The notes beneath the pieces were generated by a model, which was given only the letters and a program-made list of their open reading frames with translations, made no database searches and was not told where the DNA came from. From a virus, in the IMG/VR virus record IMGVR_UViG_3300048839_000750, positions 1 to 26,669 of that record: a stretch of DNA of 26,669 nucleotides. One strand, 5' to 3'. This document shows positions 5,786 to 13,736 of this stretch, piece by piece. Position 1 is the first letter of the stretch. Each line of letters starts with the position of its first letter. Made by a program: the position numbers and the translations under genes.

Positions 5786-5922
5786 TGCTGATCATATAAG
5801 TGAGTTTCTTTGCTTTTCATCCTTTACCTAGGGGTGGCACAAAAACAGATTTATGCGTTCAGTGGCATCTTGTACAGTAATAGTGGTATTGTGTTCAGTA
5901 TATAGCCCGGGAGAATGGTCGC
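5786..5922. promoter_or_regulatory. AT-rich gap with NrdR-box-like repeats
   Basis: This 137-base gap is much richer in A/T than its surroundings. CAGTATATAG at 5896-5905 matches the core of the NrdR-box consensus (CWATATATWG) in nine of ten positions, and a related CAGTAATAG lies at 5875-5883, 21 bases (two helical turns) upstream. It directly precedes a gene for a NrdR-like zinc ribbon. A promoter is likely here, but I see no convincing -35/-10 pair. Confidence 0.35.
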
Positions 5923-6117
5923 ATGTCTGAACCCGCCGGGACGGTCCGGACGTCTGGGGTCCGCTGCCCCGAGTGCCGCCAGAAGATGGCTACGATTCGC
6001 TCCCGCACCCGCGCCGACGGGCGGATCGTCCGGCGCCGCAAGTGCGCCGTTTGCGGCGTCCGGGTGACCACGGAAGAGCGCCCCGTGGGGCCATATTTGA
6101 CGCCCCGACAGATGTAG
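5923..6117 (+). CDS. NrdR-like zinc-ribbon protein (no ATP-cone)
   Basis: A 64-residue protein with four cysteines, C15-x2-C18 and C41-x2-C44, spaced 22 residues apart, and a basic stretch between them (RSRTRADGRIVRRRK) followed by CAVCGVRVTTEER. This closely follows the N-terminal zinc ribbon of the ribonucleotide-reductase repressor NrdR (CPxCxxxxTxVxDSRxxxxGxxIRRRRxCxxCxxRFTTYER), but the nucleotide-binding ATP-cone of NrdR is absent and the chain ends shortly after. GGGAG lies upstream of ATG 5923. A stand-alone ribbon could still bind DNA. It is placed between terminase and head genes, where small morons are common. An alternative is an Ogr/Delta-like late activator, which also uses a four-cysteine zinc site. 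Confidence 0.65.
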   Translation: MSEPAGTVRTSGVRCPECRQKMATIRSRTRADGRIVRRRKCAVCGVRVTTEERPVGPYLTPRQM

Positions 6118-6177
6118 CAATCAATTCGCACGTTTCGACCCGACCCCGCCAAACCGCGGGTTGCACCCGCCGCGTCT

Positions 6178-6218
6178 CAGGTGAAAGACTGCACACATAC
6201 CGCAGTTGTGTTCACCTG
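6178..6218 (+). promoter_or_regulatory. Two-part hairpin before the connector-position gene
   Basis: CAGGTGAA (6178-6185) pairs perfectly with TTCACCTG (6211-6218), and inside it ACTGC (6188-6192) pairs with GCAGT (6202-6206), leaving a nine-base loop and a small asymmetric bulge. It ends 17 bases before the GTG at 6236. There is no T-run, so it is more likely an RNA structure affecting translation or processing than a terminator. Confidence 0.45.
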
Positions 6219-6235
6219 TGTTCGCTGGTGCTGTC

Positions 6236-6469
6236 GTGGCCGACGACCTGAACGACGAGATCCGTGAAGCCGCCGAGGGGCCCAAGCGTGCGAAGCGCGA
6301 CGGCCAGGAGGCGGAGTCGCACGACCTCGATCAACTCATCAAGGCGGACCAGTACCTCCGGGCGACCTCGGCGGGGTCGGGCACGAACGCCAACGGCGGC
6401 GAGAAGTCCGGCTGGGGCATGCTCCGGCCGGCACGCGGCGTTCCCCCCGGCGCGACGGGGGACTGCTGA
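6236..6469 (+). CDS. Small head protein in gpW-like position
   Basis: A 77-residue, charged protein (VADDLNDEIREAAEGPKRAK, then DLDQLIKADQYLRATSAG). In phages with a GpA terminase a small gene sits between terminase and portal; it is gpW (head-tail joining) in lambda, and related small proteins carry a 'DLIEADRYL' element like the one here. I chose GTG at 6236 over an upstream TTG at 6206, since the latter lies inside the hairpin at 6178-6218. Neither has a clear Shine-Dalgarno sequence. The stop is two bases before the portal gene. The role is inferred from position and the short motif. Confidence 0.6.
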   Translation: MADDLNDEIREAAEGPKRAKRDGQEAESHDLDQLIKADQYLRATSAGSGTNANGGEKSGWGMLRPARGVPPGATGDC

Positions 6470-6471
6470 CC

Positions 6472-7941
6472 ATGTCCGTCCTCGGCCGAACCTGGCGGTG
6501 GATGATGGGGGGCTCCTTCTCGGACCCCCGGCGGTCGAGCTACGATTCCGCCAAGACCACCAAGGAAAACAAGAACCACTGGGCCGAGGCCGACGCCCTC
6601 GACGCCCGCGCCGCCAACTCCCCGGAGGTCCGCAAGACCCTCCGCGAGCGGGCCCGGTGCGAGCGGGACAACAACGGCTACTGTTCTGGTCTGATCGAAA
6701 CCATCGCCGATGACCTGGTCGGGACCGGCCCGACGGCGCAGTTTCGGATCCCCGGCCTGGACGACGACGCGACGGCCCTGGTCGAGCGGAACTTCTGGGT
6801 CTGGACGCAGGCGATCGGACTGGCGACCAAGCTCCAGATTCTGGAGATGTCCGCCCTCTGTGACGGCGAGGGGTTCGGCGTCCTCGTGACGAACCCGGCC
6901 GTGGCCGACCACTGGCTGAACCCGCGGGTCCAGCTCGACCTGCGGCTCTACGAGTGCGACCAGTGCGGGGACGCGATCCTCGACCCCGCGAGCCTGAACG
7001 CGGTGGACGGCATCCGGTTCGACGACCACGGCAACCGGACGGAGTACCGCTTCTTCAAGGCCCACCCCGGCGGCCAGACGGTGCTGTCGTCCTACCTGGA
7101 GACGGAGCCGATCCCGGCCCGGGACGTGATCCACTGGTTCAAGCGGAAGCGTGCCGGCCAGGAACGCGGCGTCCCCGAGATCACGCCCGCGCTGCCCCTG
7201 TTCGCCCAACTCCGCAGGTACACCCTGGCGGTCCTGTCGGCCGCGGAACTGGCCGCGTGCATCGCCGGCGTCCTCAAGACGAACCTGCCGGTGCCGAGCG
7301 AAGTCGTCAACGGCGACACGACCTTGTTCGACGAGATCAACATCGTCCGGAACAAGCTGCTGACCCTGTCGGACGGCTGGGACATCAGCCAGCTCAAGCC
7401 GGAGCAGCCGACCAACACCTACCCGGACTTCAAGCGCGAACTGCTGAACGAGATCGGCCGCCCGTTGCAGGCCCCGTTCAACGTCGTGAGCGGCAACAGC
7501 TCGGGCTACAACTACTCGTCCGGCCGGCTCGACCACCAGCTCTATCACCGCTCCCTCCGGGGCAAGCGCCGCCGGCTGGAACAGGAAGTCCTGGACCGCT
7601 GCCTGGTCGCCTGGTTCAACGAGGCGTCGATGGTGCCGGGCCTGCTGCCCGAAGGGTTGCCCCCGCTGGCGGCCTGGACGTGGTCCTGGCAGTGGGACGG
7701 GTTCGGCAGCATCGACCCGGTCAAAGAAGCCAACGCCAACGAGACGCGGCTGGCGAGCGGCCAGACGACCCTCGCCGAGATCGCCGCGGCCGAGGGCAAG
7801 GACTGGGAAGAGCGGATGGAGCAGCGGGCCCGCGAGCGGCGCAAGGCCGAATCGCTCGGGTATCCCGACCTGGCCGACGCCCCCAGGAGCGGCGGTAATT
7901 CCGCGAGCCGAGACCCCCAGGAACAGGAGTCCGCCGCGTGA
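6472..7941 (+). CDS. Portal protein (lambda gpB family)
   Basis: A 489-residue protein that forms the dodecameric ring at one head vertex through which DNA enters and leaves. Typical features of the lambda-type portal family are visible: N-terminal AANSPEVRKTLRERARCERDNNGYCSGLIETIADDLVGTG (read in parts), 'ILEMSALCDGEGFGVLV', the 'IPARDVIHWFKRKRAGQERG' stretch followed by 'VPEITPALPLFAQLRRY', and 'FNVVSGNSSGYNYSSGRLD' near the crown/stem. The last 60 residues are charged and rich in Arg/Glu. ATG at 6472 has GGGGGA upstream. Its stop overlaps the GTG of the protease-capsid gene (GTGA). Assignment is firm. Confidence 0.92.
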   Translation: MSVLGRTWRWMMGGSFSDPRRSSYDSAKTTKENKNHWAEADALDARAANSPEVRKTLRERARCERDNNGYCSGLIETIADDLVGTGPTAQFRIPGLDDDATALVERNFWVWTQAIGLATKLQILEMSALCDGEGFGVLVTNPAVADHWLNPRVQLDLRLYECDQCGDAILDPASLNAVDGIRFDDHGNRTEYRFFKAHPGGQTVLSSYLETEPIPARDVIHWFKRKRAGQERGVPEITPALPLFAQLRRYTLAVLSAAELAACIAGVLKTNLPVPSEVVNGDTTLFDEINIVRNKLLTLSDGWDISQLKPEQPTNTYPDFKRELLNEIGRPLQAPFNVVSGNSSGYNYSSGRLDHQLYHRSLRGKRRRLEQEVLDRCLVAWFNEASMVPGLLPEGLPPLAAWTWSWQWDGFGSIDPVKEANANETRLASGQTTLAEIAAAEGKDWEERMEQRARERRKAESLGYPDLADAPRSGGNSASRDPQEQESAA

Positions 7942-10466
7942 AGACCCGACTCCTGGTCCCCCACTTCCGGCGGCTCTCCGACTACTTCGGCTGCTGGGCG
8001 ATCGAGCCCAACGCCGGGCGGTCGCTCTGGGAGCTGGCGTCCCGGACCGACCTGGCGGCCCACGTCGCCGACGACGAACCGCCGAAGCCGAAGTCCCAGA
8101 TCATCCTGTACCCGGTCAACGGGTCGAACGACCGCAACGTCGCCGTGATCCCGGTCGCCGGCCCGCTCATGAAGGCGGTGCCGAGCCTGTCCGCCGGCAC
8201 CTCGACGGTGCAGCTCCGCCGGGACATCCGCGCGGCCGCCGCGGACCCGAAGGTGTCGGCGATCCTGCTGGCGATCGACAGCCCCGGCGGCACGGTCTCC
8301 GGGACGGCGGACCTGGCCGCCGAGGTGGCACGGGCTCGCAAGAGCAAGCCGGTCTGGGCCCAGGCCGAAGACCTGACGGCCAGCGCCGCCTACTGGGTGG
8401 CGAGCCAGTGCGAACAGATCTGGGTGAACCAGGGGACGGCCCTGGTCGGCTCGATCGGCACGCTGATGGTCATCTACGACCTGGCCGGCGCCGCCGAGAA
8501 GGAGGGCGTCCGGACCCTGGTGTTCGCGACCGGCAACCTGAAGGGGGCCGGCGCCGCCGGCGCCCCGGTGACCGACGCGCAGGCCGAGTACTTCCAGCGG
8601 ATCGTCGACGCGGCCCAGGAGTCGTTCGACGCGGCGGTCCGCAAGGGCCGGTCGCTGAGTGAGAAGCAACTGAAGGCGGTCCGCTCGGGCGAGGTGTTTC
8701 CCGCCGGCGAAGCCGTGCGGCTGGGCCTCGCCGACGGGGTCCGGTCGATGGAATCGACGATCCAGGCGCTGGCTGCTGCCGCCGGCCGGCGCCCCCGGGA
8801 AGGCCGTGCGGCGTCACCACCAACGCCACCCATCGGCGCTAAAACGAGGGTTGAACGAATGGGATTTGAAGCATGGCTGGCGTCGAAGGGTTTCACCGAC
8901 ATCGACGCCCTCAGTGACGATCAGCGTACTTCGCTCAGGGCGATGTACGACGCCGAGATGGTCGCCGCCGCGAACCCGCCGGTACCGGTGGTCAACCCGC
9001 ACCGGCCCTCGCCCGAACCGGATCCGGCGCCGGCCGCCGACCCGGTCGCCGAGTACCGCGAGCGGATCGCGGCCGAGCAGGAGCGGGTGAGCCAGATCAA
9101 CACGATCTGCGCCCGATACGGCAGCCCCACGTTCATGGTGCAGGGCGAGAAGGTCGATCTGGCCTCGCACGCCATCCGCGAGGGTTGGTCCGCCGAGAAG
9201 GTCGAGCTGGAGGCCCTGCGGTCGTCCCGCCCGAACCCGGCGATCATCAGCCGCAGCCACGAGACGGATTGCACCCGCGACACCCTGACGGCGGCCCTGA
9301 TGCTGGGGGCCGGGTTCGACTTCAACGCGAATCTGCCGCCGGTGCTGGCCGCCAACCCGCGGCTGCCGGCCTGGGTCCGTGCCGGCGTCAACGCCGACCA
9401 GCGGCAGCGGGTGCTCGAGCAGGGCCACCGCTTCGCCGGGATCTCGGCGATGGACCTGGCCCGGGAGTGTGCCCGCCTCAACGGCAAGCCGGTCTCCGGC
9501 TACGACGACGGCGAGATCCTCGCCGCGGCGACCTCGGGCGGTGCGCTGACGCACATCTTCACCGACTCGATCAACCTCCGGCTGCTCGTGACGTTCATGG
9601 AGCACCCGGACACGTCGGCGGCCTGGTGCCAGATCACGGAAGTCGGAGACTTCAAGGAGAACAAAGACATCCGCCTCAAGAAGGCGGGCGGCATGAAGAA
9701 GCTCCCCCGCGGCGGCACGGCCGACCACGGCAGCCGGGAGGACGAGGCCGAGACGTTTTCGGTGGCGCGGTACGCCGAGCAGATCGTGGTGGACGAGCAG
9801 GACATGATCGACGACGCGATCGGCGCGATCATGGAGTTCCCGGTCGAGATGGGCAACGAGGCCCGGCGGATCGAGCCCGACCTGGTGTACTACGTCCTCC
9901 TCAGCAACCCGACCCTCGAGGCGACCGGGCGGGCCCTGTTCAACACCACCGACGGCAACTACGTCGCCTCGGGCGCCGCCCTGGCGGCCGACAAGCTCCG
10001 GGTGGGGGTGCAGAAGATGTACCTCTACCAGGAGAACGGGGTCAACCTGAACATCCGGCCGCGGTACCTCCTGGCCGGCCCGTCCCTGCGACACCTCAGC
10101 TACGAGCTGGCGAAGAGCGCCCAAATCCTTGTTTGCCGGGCGGGCACCACGGACACGACCGTCGAGCGGGGCGCCAACAACGCCCTGTTGGCGGACGGCC
10201 TGGTCCCGGTCACCGACGCCCGGCTGGAGAACGGCGTCACCGACCCGGACTCCGGGGCCACCGCGAGCGGTTCCGCGACCAAGTGGATCCTCGTCGGCGA
10301 GAACGTGCCCACGGTCCTCAAGGCGTACCGGCGCGGCACCGGCCGCATGCCCCGGGTCCGCAGCTTCACTCTGGACAAGGGCCAGTGGGGCATGGGCTGG
10401 GACATCAACCACGACGTCGGCGCGGCCCCCCGCGGCTGGCGAGGCTTCTACCAGGGCAACGGCTGA
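7938..10466 (+). CDS. S49 head-maturation protease fused to major capsid protein
   Basis: One uninterrupted 842-residue frame holds two virion functions. Residues about 60-280 are an SppA/S49 (lambda gpC-like) protease: DSPGGTVSGTA (114-124), the nucleophile in DLTASAAYWVAS (Ser149), LVGSIG (169-174) and the lysine in GNLKGAG (Lys202). The Ser-Lys spacing of 53 is close to that in SppA. Residues about 308-420 are a Pro-rich and coiled-coil-like scaffold/delta region (EYRERIAAEQERVSQINTIC). Residues about 440-842 resemble the Mu gpT-type major capsid protein, with ETFSVARYAEQIVVDEQDMI, then PDLVYYVLLSNP and LNIRPRYLLAGPSLRHLSYE. GTG at 7938 has AGGAG eight bases before. A second start at 8859 would give the capsid part alone (535 residues). 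Protease-capsid fusions are known from other phages. Confidence 0.9.
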   Translation: MKTRLLVPHFRRLSDYFGCWAIEPNAGRSLWELASRTDLAAHVADDEPPKPKSQIILYPVNGSNDRNVAVIPVAGPLMKAVPSLSAGTSTVQLRRDIRAAAADPKVSAILLAIDSPGGTVSGTADLAAEVARARKSKPVWAQAEDLTASAAYWVASQCEQIWVNQGTALVGSIGTLMVIYDLAGAAEKEGVRTLVFATGNLKGAGAAGAPVTDAQAEYFQRIVDAAQESFDAAVRKGRSLSEKQLKAVRSGEVFPAGEAVRLGLADGVRSMESTIQALAAAAGRRPREGRAASPPTPPIGAKTRVERMGFEAWLASKGFTDIDALSDDQRTSLRAMYDAEMVAAANPPVPVVNPHRPSPEPDPAPAADPVAEYRERIAAEQERVSQINTICARYGSPTFMVQGEKVDLASHAIREGWSAEKVELEALRSSRPNPAIISRSHETDCTRDTLTAALMLGAGFDFNANLPPVLAANPRLPAWVRAGVNADQRQRVLEQGHRFAGISAMDLARECARLNGKPVSGYDDGEILAAATSGGALTHIFTDSINLRLLVTFMEHPDTSAAWCQITEVGDFKENKDIRLKKAGGMKKLPRGGTADHGSREDEAETFSVARYAEQIVVDEQDMIDDAIGAIMEFPVEMGNEARRIEPDLVYYVLLSNPTLEATGRALFNTTDGNYVASGAALAADKLRVGVQKMYLYQENGVNLNIRPRYLLAGPSLRHLSYELAKSAQILVCRAGTTDTTVERGANNALLADGLVPVTDARLENGVTDPDSGATASGSATKWILVGENVPTVLKAYRRGTGRMPRVRSFTLDKGQWGMGWDINHDVGAAPRGWRGFYQGNG
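8846..8861 (+). promoter_or_regulatory. Internal ribosome-binding site and start inside the fusion gene
   Basis: GAGGG at 8846-8850 stands eight bases before an in-frame ATG (8859, codon 308), exactly at the border between the protease and the scaffold/capsid part. The codons before it are unlike the rest (AT-richer AAAACGAGGGTTGAACGA). The product would begin MGFEAWLASKGFTDIDALSD and lack the protease. It parallels the internal in-frame start for Nu3 within lambda gene C. Confidence 0.65.
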
Positions 10467-10475
10467 CCCGACGTC

Positions 10476-10493
10476 GGCCCGTCAGATCGGGCC
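10476..10493 (+). other. Short RNA hairpin after the capsid gene
   Basis: GGCCCG (10476-10481) pairs perfectly with CGGGCC (10488-10493) over a six-base loop, in the 56-base gap between the capsid gene and the next gene. No T-run follows, so it is not a standard terminator. It could protect the 3' end of capsid mRNA. Confidence 0.4.
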
Positions 10494-10522
10494 TCCCCGA
10501 CACCGCAATTGAGGACCGACCC

Positions 10523-10906
10523 ATGCAGATGTTTCGCTTCACCAAGTCCCTCAAGGTCGAGGGCGTCGACTACGCCGCCGGCGAGCTGGTCGGCCCGGAC
10601 GAGCTACCGGCCGGGGCGTTCCAGAGCTGTCTCCGGTTGGGCCACGTCGAGCCGGTGGGCGAGTTGGCCGAACCGCCGCCGGCACACCAGGTCGGCCGCG
10701 AAGTGGAGGAGCTTCGCAAGCACTGCAAGACGCTCACGATCTGTCTCGAACTGAACGAGAAGACCGTCACCGGACTCATCGAGCGGGTGACTCTGATCGA
10801 GGCCGAGCTGACCCGGTTGCGTGAGGATCTCGGCGCCGAGCCGGCCCCGGTTCCTCCGCCTCCGCCTCCGCCACCGGCCGACGACAAGGCCAAGCCCAAG
10901 AAGTGA
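10523..10906 (+). CDS. Coiled-coil protein with polyproline tail, unknown
   Basis: A 127-residue protein. The first 45 residues (MQMFRFTKSLKVEGVDYAAG, then ELVGPDELPAGAFQSCLRLG) resemble small beta-rich domains found next to capsid genes. Residues about 58-103 are heptad-like (EVEELRKHCKTLTICLELNE, then LIERVTLIEAELTRLREDLG), suggesting a coiled coil. The end is eight consecutive prolines and a charged tail (ADDKAKPKK). GAGG lies in front of ATG 10523. Its position between capsid and decoration gene suggests a head or head-completion role, but I do not recognise a family. Confidence 0.65.
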   Translation: MQMFRFTKSLKVEGVDYAAGELVGPDELPAGAFQSCLRLGHVEPVGELAEPPPAHQVGREVEELRKHCKTLTICLELNEKTVTGLIERVTLIEAELTRLREDLGAEPAPVPPPPPPPPADDKAKPKK

Positions 10907-10962
10907 ACCACCGGCCGCGCACAGGGCGGCCCTGAACGCAGCAACGAACCCGGGGAGTATCG

Positions 10963-11907
10963 ATGTCAGACGCGATTCCACTGCGAGATCGGCACGACGT
11001 GCGGAAGACGGCCGCGGCGGCGATCGCCGGCGGCGAGATCCACCAGATGGCCGACGGGCGGGCCGGCTACCTGGCCGCCCTCAAGGCCGCGGCCTCGGGC
11101 GACGGCGTCGCCTTCCGGACCGAGGGCCAGGTCATCGTGACCAAGACCTCGGGCGTGGTCTGCCTCGACGGGGGGCCGGCCTACTGGGACCACTCCGCGA
11201 ACGCCTGCACCCCGCTGAAGCCGACCGGCGACCGCGACTTCGCGATCGGCGTGTTCGTCGGCGACGCTGCCAGCGGGGACACGACCTGCACGGTCAACCT
11301 GAACGTCGAGCCGCGGTACAAGATCGACGTGGCCCGGGACGGCTTCACCACGGCCCTGGTCGCCAACGGCACGCTGACCCGCTTCGGCGGGAAGCACCTG
11401 CTCAACTTCACCACCGCGGCCGAAGCCCAGAAGGTCGACATCCTCTCGGACGACAGTTTCCACCTCGACGCGAACGCGATCGTCGAGTTCGCCGCGGCGG
11501 TGGTCACGAACGCGGACGCGGACGTCGCCGACCTGAACATCGGCGTCGCCAACGCGACCCACGCCTCGGACGCCGACGCCATCACCGAGAGCGTGTTCCT
11601 GCACCTGGACATGGGGGCGGACCTGAACATCGACGCGGAGTCCGACGACGGCACCACCGAGGTGAACGCCACGGACACCACGGTCGACTTCGCGGTCGGC
11701 ACCCGGTTCGAGGGCTGGATCGACATGCGTGATCCGTCGGACGTGCAGATCTACGTCAACGGCGTCCTGGTGCTCTCCGGGACCACGTTCGACGTGTCGA
11801 ATGCTACCGGCCCGCTGAAGCTGCTGGCCCACTTCGAGAAGTCGAGCAACGACAGCCCCGGCGTGGTGGCCCTGCACTGGCTGCGGTGCCGGACCGCCGA
11901 GCAGTAA
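10963..11907 (+). CDS. Capsid decoration protein (DUF2190-like plus beta domain)
   Basis: A 314-residue protein. Residues about 35-120 fit the DUF2190/capsid-cement pattern: FRTEGQVIVTKTSGVVCLDG, 'GPAYWDHSANACTPLKPTGD' and 'FAIGVFVGDAASGDTTCTVN'. From about 145 on, a concanavalin/LamG-like beta-sandwich is suggested by strand-rich sequence with 'RFEGWIDMRDPSDVQIYVNG' and 'LKLLAHFEKS'. Such proteins sit on the outside of the head lattice and stabilise it or bind surfaces. GGGGAG lies five bases before ATG 10963. The order capsid, small gene, decoration, connectors is normal. The first domain is fairly sure, the second is by pattern only. The following 107-base gap (11908-12014) holds only GC-rich short inverted repeats (CCCCGGGG and similar). 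Confidence 0.7.
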   Translation: MSDAIPLRDRHDVRKTAAAAIAGGEIHQMADGRAGYLAALKAAASGDGVAFRTEGQVIVTKTSGVVCLDGGPAYWDHSANACTPLKPTGDRDFAIGVFVGDAASGDTTCTVNLNVEPRYKIDVARDGFTTALVANGTLTRFGGKHLLNFTTAAEAQKVDILSDDSFHLDANAIVEFAAAVVTNADADVADLNIGVANATHASDADAITESVFLHLDMGADLNIDAESDDGTTEVNATDTTVDFAVGTRFEGWIDMRDPSDVQIYVNGVLVLSGTTFDVSNATGPLKLLAHFEKSSNDSPGVVALHWLRCRTAEQ

Positions 11908-12014
11908 TCCGAAGACCCTACCCCGGGGACCCCGGGCGGGGAGGTGATCCCGCGCTGACACTGGTCAGAAGTGCGAGGCCGACGATCCGCCCGGGGAGGG
12001 CACGCGAGGGACCG

Positions 12015-12395
12015 ATGGCGAGCCTGTTCGAGAAGGCGGAACCCTGGCTCCCGGCCCGCATGAAGCAGGCGGGCGGGAAGTCGGTGACCTACGCCCGAGC
12101 AGGCTCCTCTGATGTGACGTTGACTGTCTGGGTGGGGCGTACCCTGTTCGCGATCGAGGGCCGTGGCGAGGGTGCTGCGAGGGTGGAGTGGGGGGAGCGT
12201 GACTACCTGATCGCCGCCGCCGATATGGCCGACGCTGGCCTGGGAGTTCCGCAGGTGGGGGACCGAATCACCGAGGTGCTGCCGGTCGAGGGAGCGGTCA
12301 CCTTCGAGTTGATGCCGGACTCACGCGAGCCACCGTGGCGATGGTCAGACGCTGATCGCACCACGTACAGACTCCACGTCAAGCAGGTGGGCTGA
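12015..12395 (+). CDS. Head-tail connector (stopper-like) protein
   Basis: A 126-residue protein starting MASLFEKAEPWLPARMKQAG. The middle has a beta-rich pattern (VTLTVWVGRTLFAI, VEWGERDYLIAAADM) and then the typical end of small phage connectors: a 'PQVGDRITE' turn and 'WRWSDADRTTYRLHVKQVG'. This arrangement is common for head-completion proteins between the decoration protein and the tail terminator. I chose ATG 12015 because GAGGGA is directly upstream. The stop overlaps the next start (TGATG). Confidence 0.6.
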   Translation: MASLFEKAEPWLPARMKQAGGKSVTYARAGSSDVTLTVWVGRTLFAIEGRGEGAARVEWGERDYLIAAADMADAGLGVPQVGDRITEVLPVEGAVTFELMPDSREPPWRWSDADRTTYRLHVKQVG

Positions 12396-12847
12396 TGCCG
12401 AATGCACGGCTGATCGAGGTTGCCGATGCAGTGACGGATCGGATCGAGGCCACCCTTGACGATCCTGCGTCGACGACCGTCAGTCGCGAATACACGCTCG
12501 ACATCAAGGCCGCATCGGTGACCGGCCGGCTGGTGTATGTGCTCCCCGGTGGCGTCGAGAACCAGGGGCCCGCGAATCGAGCGACCGATTACGACCACTA
12601 CAAGATCGGCGTGGTTGTGGTTGAGCGGTACACCGGGACGGGACCGGCTCCCAAGGAATGGCTCGATGCTCGGTTGCTCTGGGTCGAGTCCCAGATCTGG
12701 AACCGGCTCCAGGATGTGCGGCAAGGGTTGTTGCTGGGGTGCCTGTGGCCGCAATTGTCGAACTGGTTGGTGTACGACTACGACCTGCTGCGAGAAAAGA
12801 AGTTGTTCTGGTCGGAGCTTGAGATCACCTATCGCGAGGACGAGTAA
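12395..12847 (+). CDS. Tail terminator / minor tail protein
   Basis: A 150-residue protein: MPNARLIEVADAVTDRIEAT at the N-terminus, then 'LVYVLPGGVENQGP', 'YKIGVVVVERYTG', 'LDARLLWVESQIWNRLQ' and 'LFWSELEITYREDE'. A helix followed by strands and a final strand that ends in a plain E/D-rich tail is what the gpU-like tail terminator proteins and their relatives show, and the place (after the connector, before the tube protein) agrees. It probably caps the tail tube for joining to the head. Overlaps neighbours by one base on both sides (TGATG, TAATG). Confidence 0.55.
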   Translation: MPNARLIEVADAVTDRIEATLDDPASTTVSREYTLDIKAASVTGRLVYVLPGGVENQGPANRATDYDHYKIGVVVVERYTGTGPAPKEWLDARLLWVESQIWNRLQDVRQGLLLGCLWPQLSNWLVYDYDLLREKKLFWSELEITYREDE

Positions 12848-13320
12848 TGGCATCACTGGGCATCCTTGCCAAGGCGTACCGAAACACTGCCAGCTACGGT
12901 ACACCGACCTGGGTCGAGATCGACAAGATTGCCGACCTGGCCGTGAACCCATCCTGGGATGAGGCCGAGGGCGGCTCCCGCGATAGCCGCGTAAAGAAGA
13001 TCGCCAAGACCATGCTCGGCATCGAGATCACCGGCCGCATCAAGGTGGACACCGCCGACGCCGGATACATCGCCCTTCGGGATGCAATGTACACGGACAT
13101 CGCAATCGACCTACTGATCCTCAACGGTGCCAGCGATGGCAACGGCAACCACGGCTGGCGGGCCGACTGGCACGTCTTCGAGGGCGGCGAAGATCAGGCG
13201 ATGGGCAATCGGCTGTACATGGATTTCGTGCTCCGCGTGGCCGACACGGCGAACGATCCAAAGTACGCCGAAGTGTCCGGCGGAGCGCCAACCTTCACCG
13301 ACCCGGGAGCGACGAGCTAA
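12847..13320 (+). CDS. Major tail tube protein
   Basis: A 157-residue protein with the profile of siphovirus tube proteins: GTPTWVEIDKIADLAVNPSW at the N-terminal strand, 'ITGRIKVDTADAGYIALRDA' (a 'typical range' segment), 'MYTDIAIDLLILNG', then 'GWRADWHVFEGGEDQAMGNR' and 'MDFVLRVADTAND', ending in a G/T-rich tail. It would polymerise around the tape measure to form the tube. GAGG is upstream; the ATG overlaps the previous stop (TAATG). Its place before the HK97-gp10-like gene and the chaperones supports the call. Confidence 0.65.
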   Translation: MASLGILAKAYRNTASYGTPTWVEIDKIADLAVNPSWDEAEGGSRDSRVKKIAKTMLGIEITGRIKVDTADAGYIALRDAMYTDIAIDLLILNGASDGNGNHGWRADWHVFEGGEDQAMGNRLYMDFVLRVADTANDPKYAEVSGGAPTFTDPGATS

Positions 13321-13324
13321 TCCG

Positions 13325-13735
13325 ATGGACGTGCTCGCGCAGGTCAAGCGGTCGTTCTTCGACCGACCGGAAGTCGAGCGTGCGGTCAAGGCCGGCGAGC
13401 GACGAGCACTGTCCAAGTTCGGGGCGTTCGTTCGTCGGCGAGCACGCAGTTCGATCCGGCAACGCAAGAAGATCAGCGAGCCGGGCAAGCCGCCCAGCTC
13501 GCACTCCGGCGAGCTGCGGAAGCTGATCTTCTTCGCCTACGACGCCTCGACCGGTTCCGTGGTGATCGGGCCCTTGCCCCTGAATCGGTTCACCGGCGTG
13601 CCCCGGCTGCTCGAGGAAGGCGGCGTCGTGGTGGACATGCGGCCCAAGTTCTACCGCCCGCACCCGTACATGGTGCCGGCGATGATGGCCGAGCGCCGGT
13701 CCGGGGCCCACTCCTTCAAGAACTCCGTGAGGTGA
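13325..13735 (+). CDS. HK97 gp10-like head-tail / tail completion protein
   Basis: A 136-residue basic protein with the family's conserved centre: an N-terminal helix (VERAVKAGERRALSKFGAFV), 'RRRARSSIRQRKKISEPGKP' followed by 'PSSHSGELRKLIFFAYD', 'GSVVIGPLP', and 'LLEEGGVVVDMR...RPHPYMVPAM'. These are the marks of the HK97_gp10/phage neck or tail-completion proteins, which join head connector and tail. ATG at 13325 follows the previous stop by four bases; the Shine-Dalgarno is weak. Usually this gene stands before the tube gene; here it comes after it. Confidence 0.75.
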   Translation: MDVLAQVKRSFFDRPEVERAVKAGERRALSKFGAFVRRRARSSIRQRKKISEPGKPPSSHSGELRKLIFFAYDASTGSVVIGPLPLNRFTGVPRLLEEGGVVVDMRPKFYRPHPYMVPAMMAERRSGAHSFKNSVR

Positions 13736-13736
13736 C

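Noticed and set aside
8814-10412. 532-codon minus-strand frame opposite the capsid gene
   Set aside because: Antisense shadow of the capsid part; rich in Arg, Val, Gly, with no ribosome-binding site or motifs.
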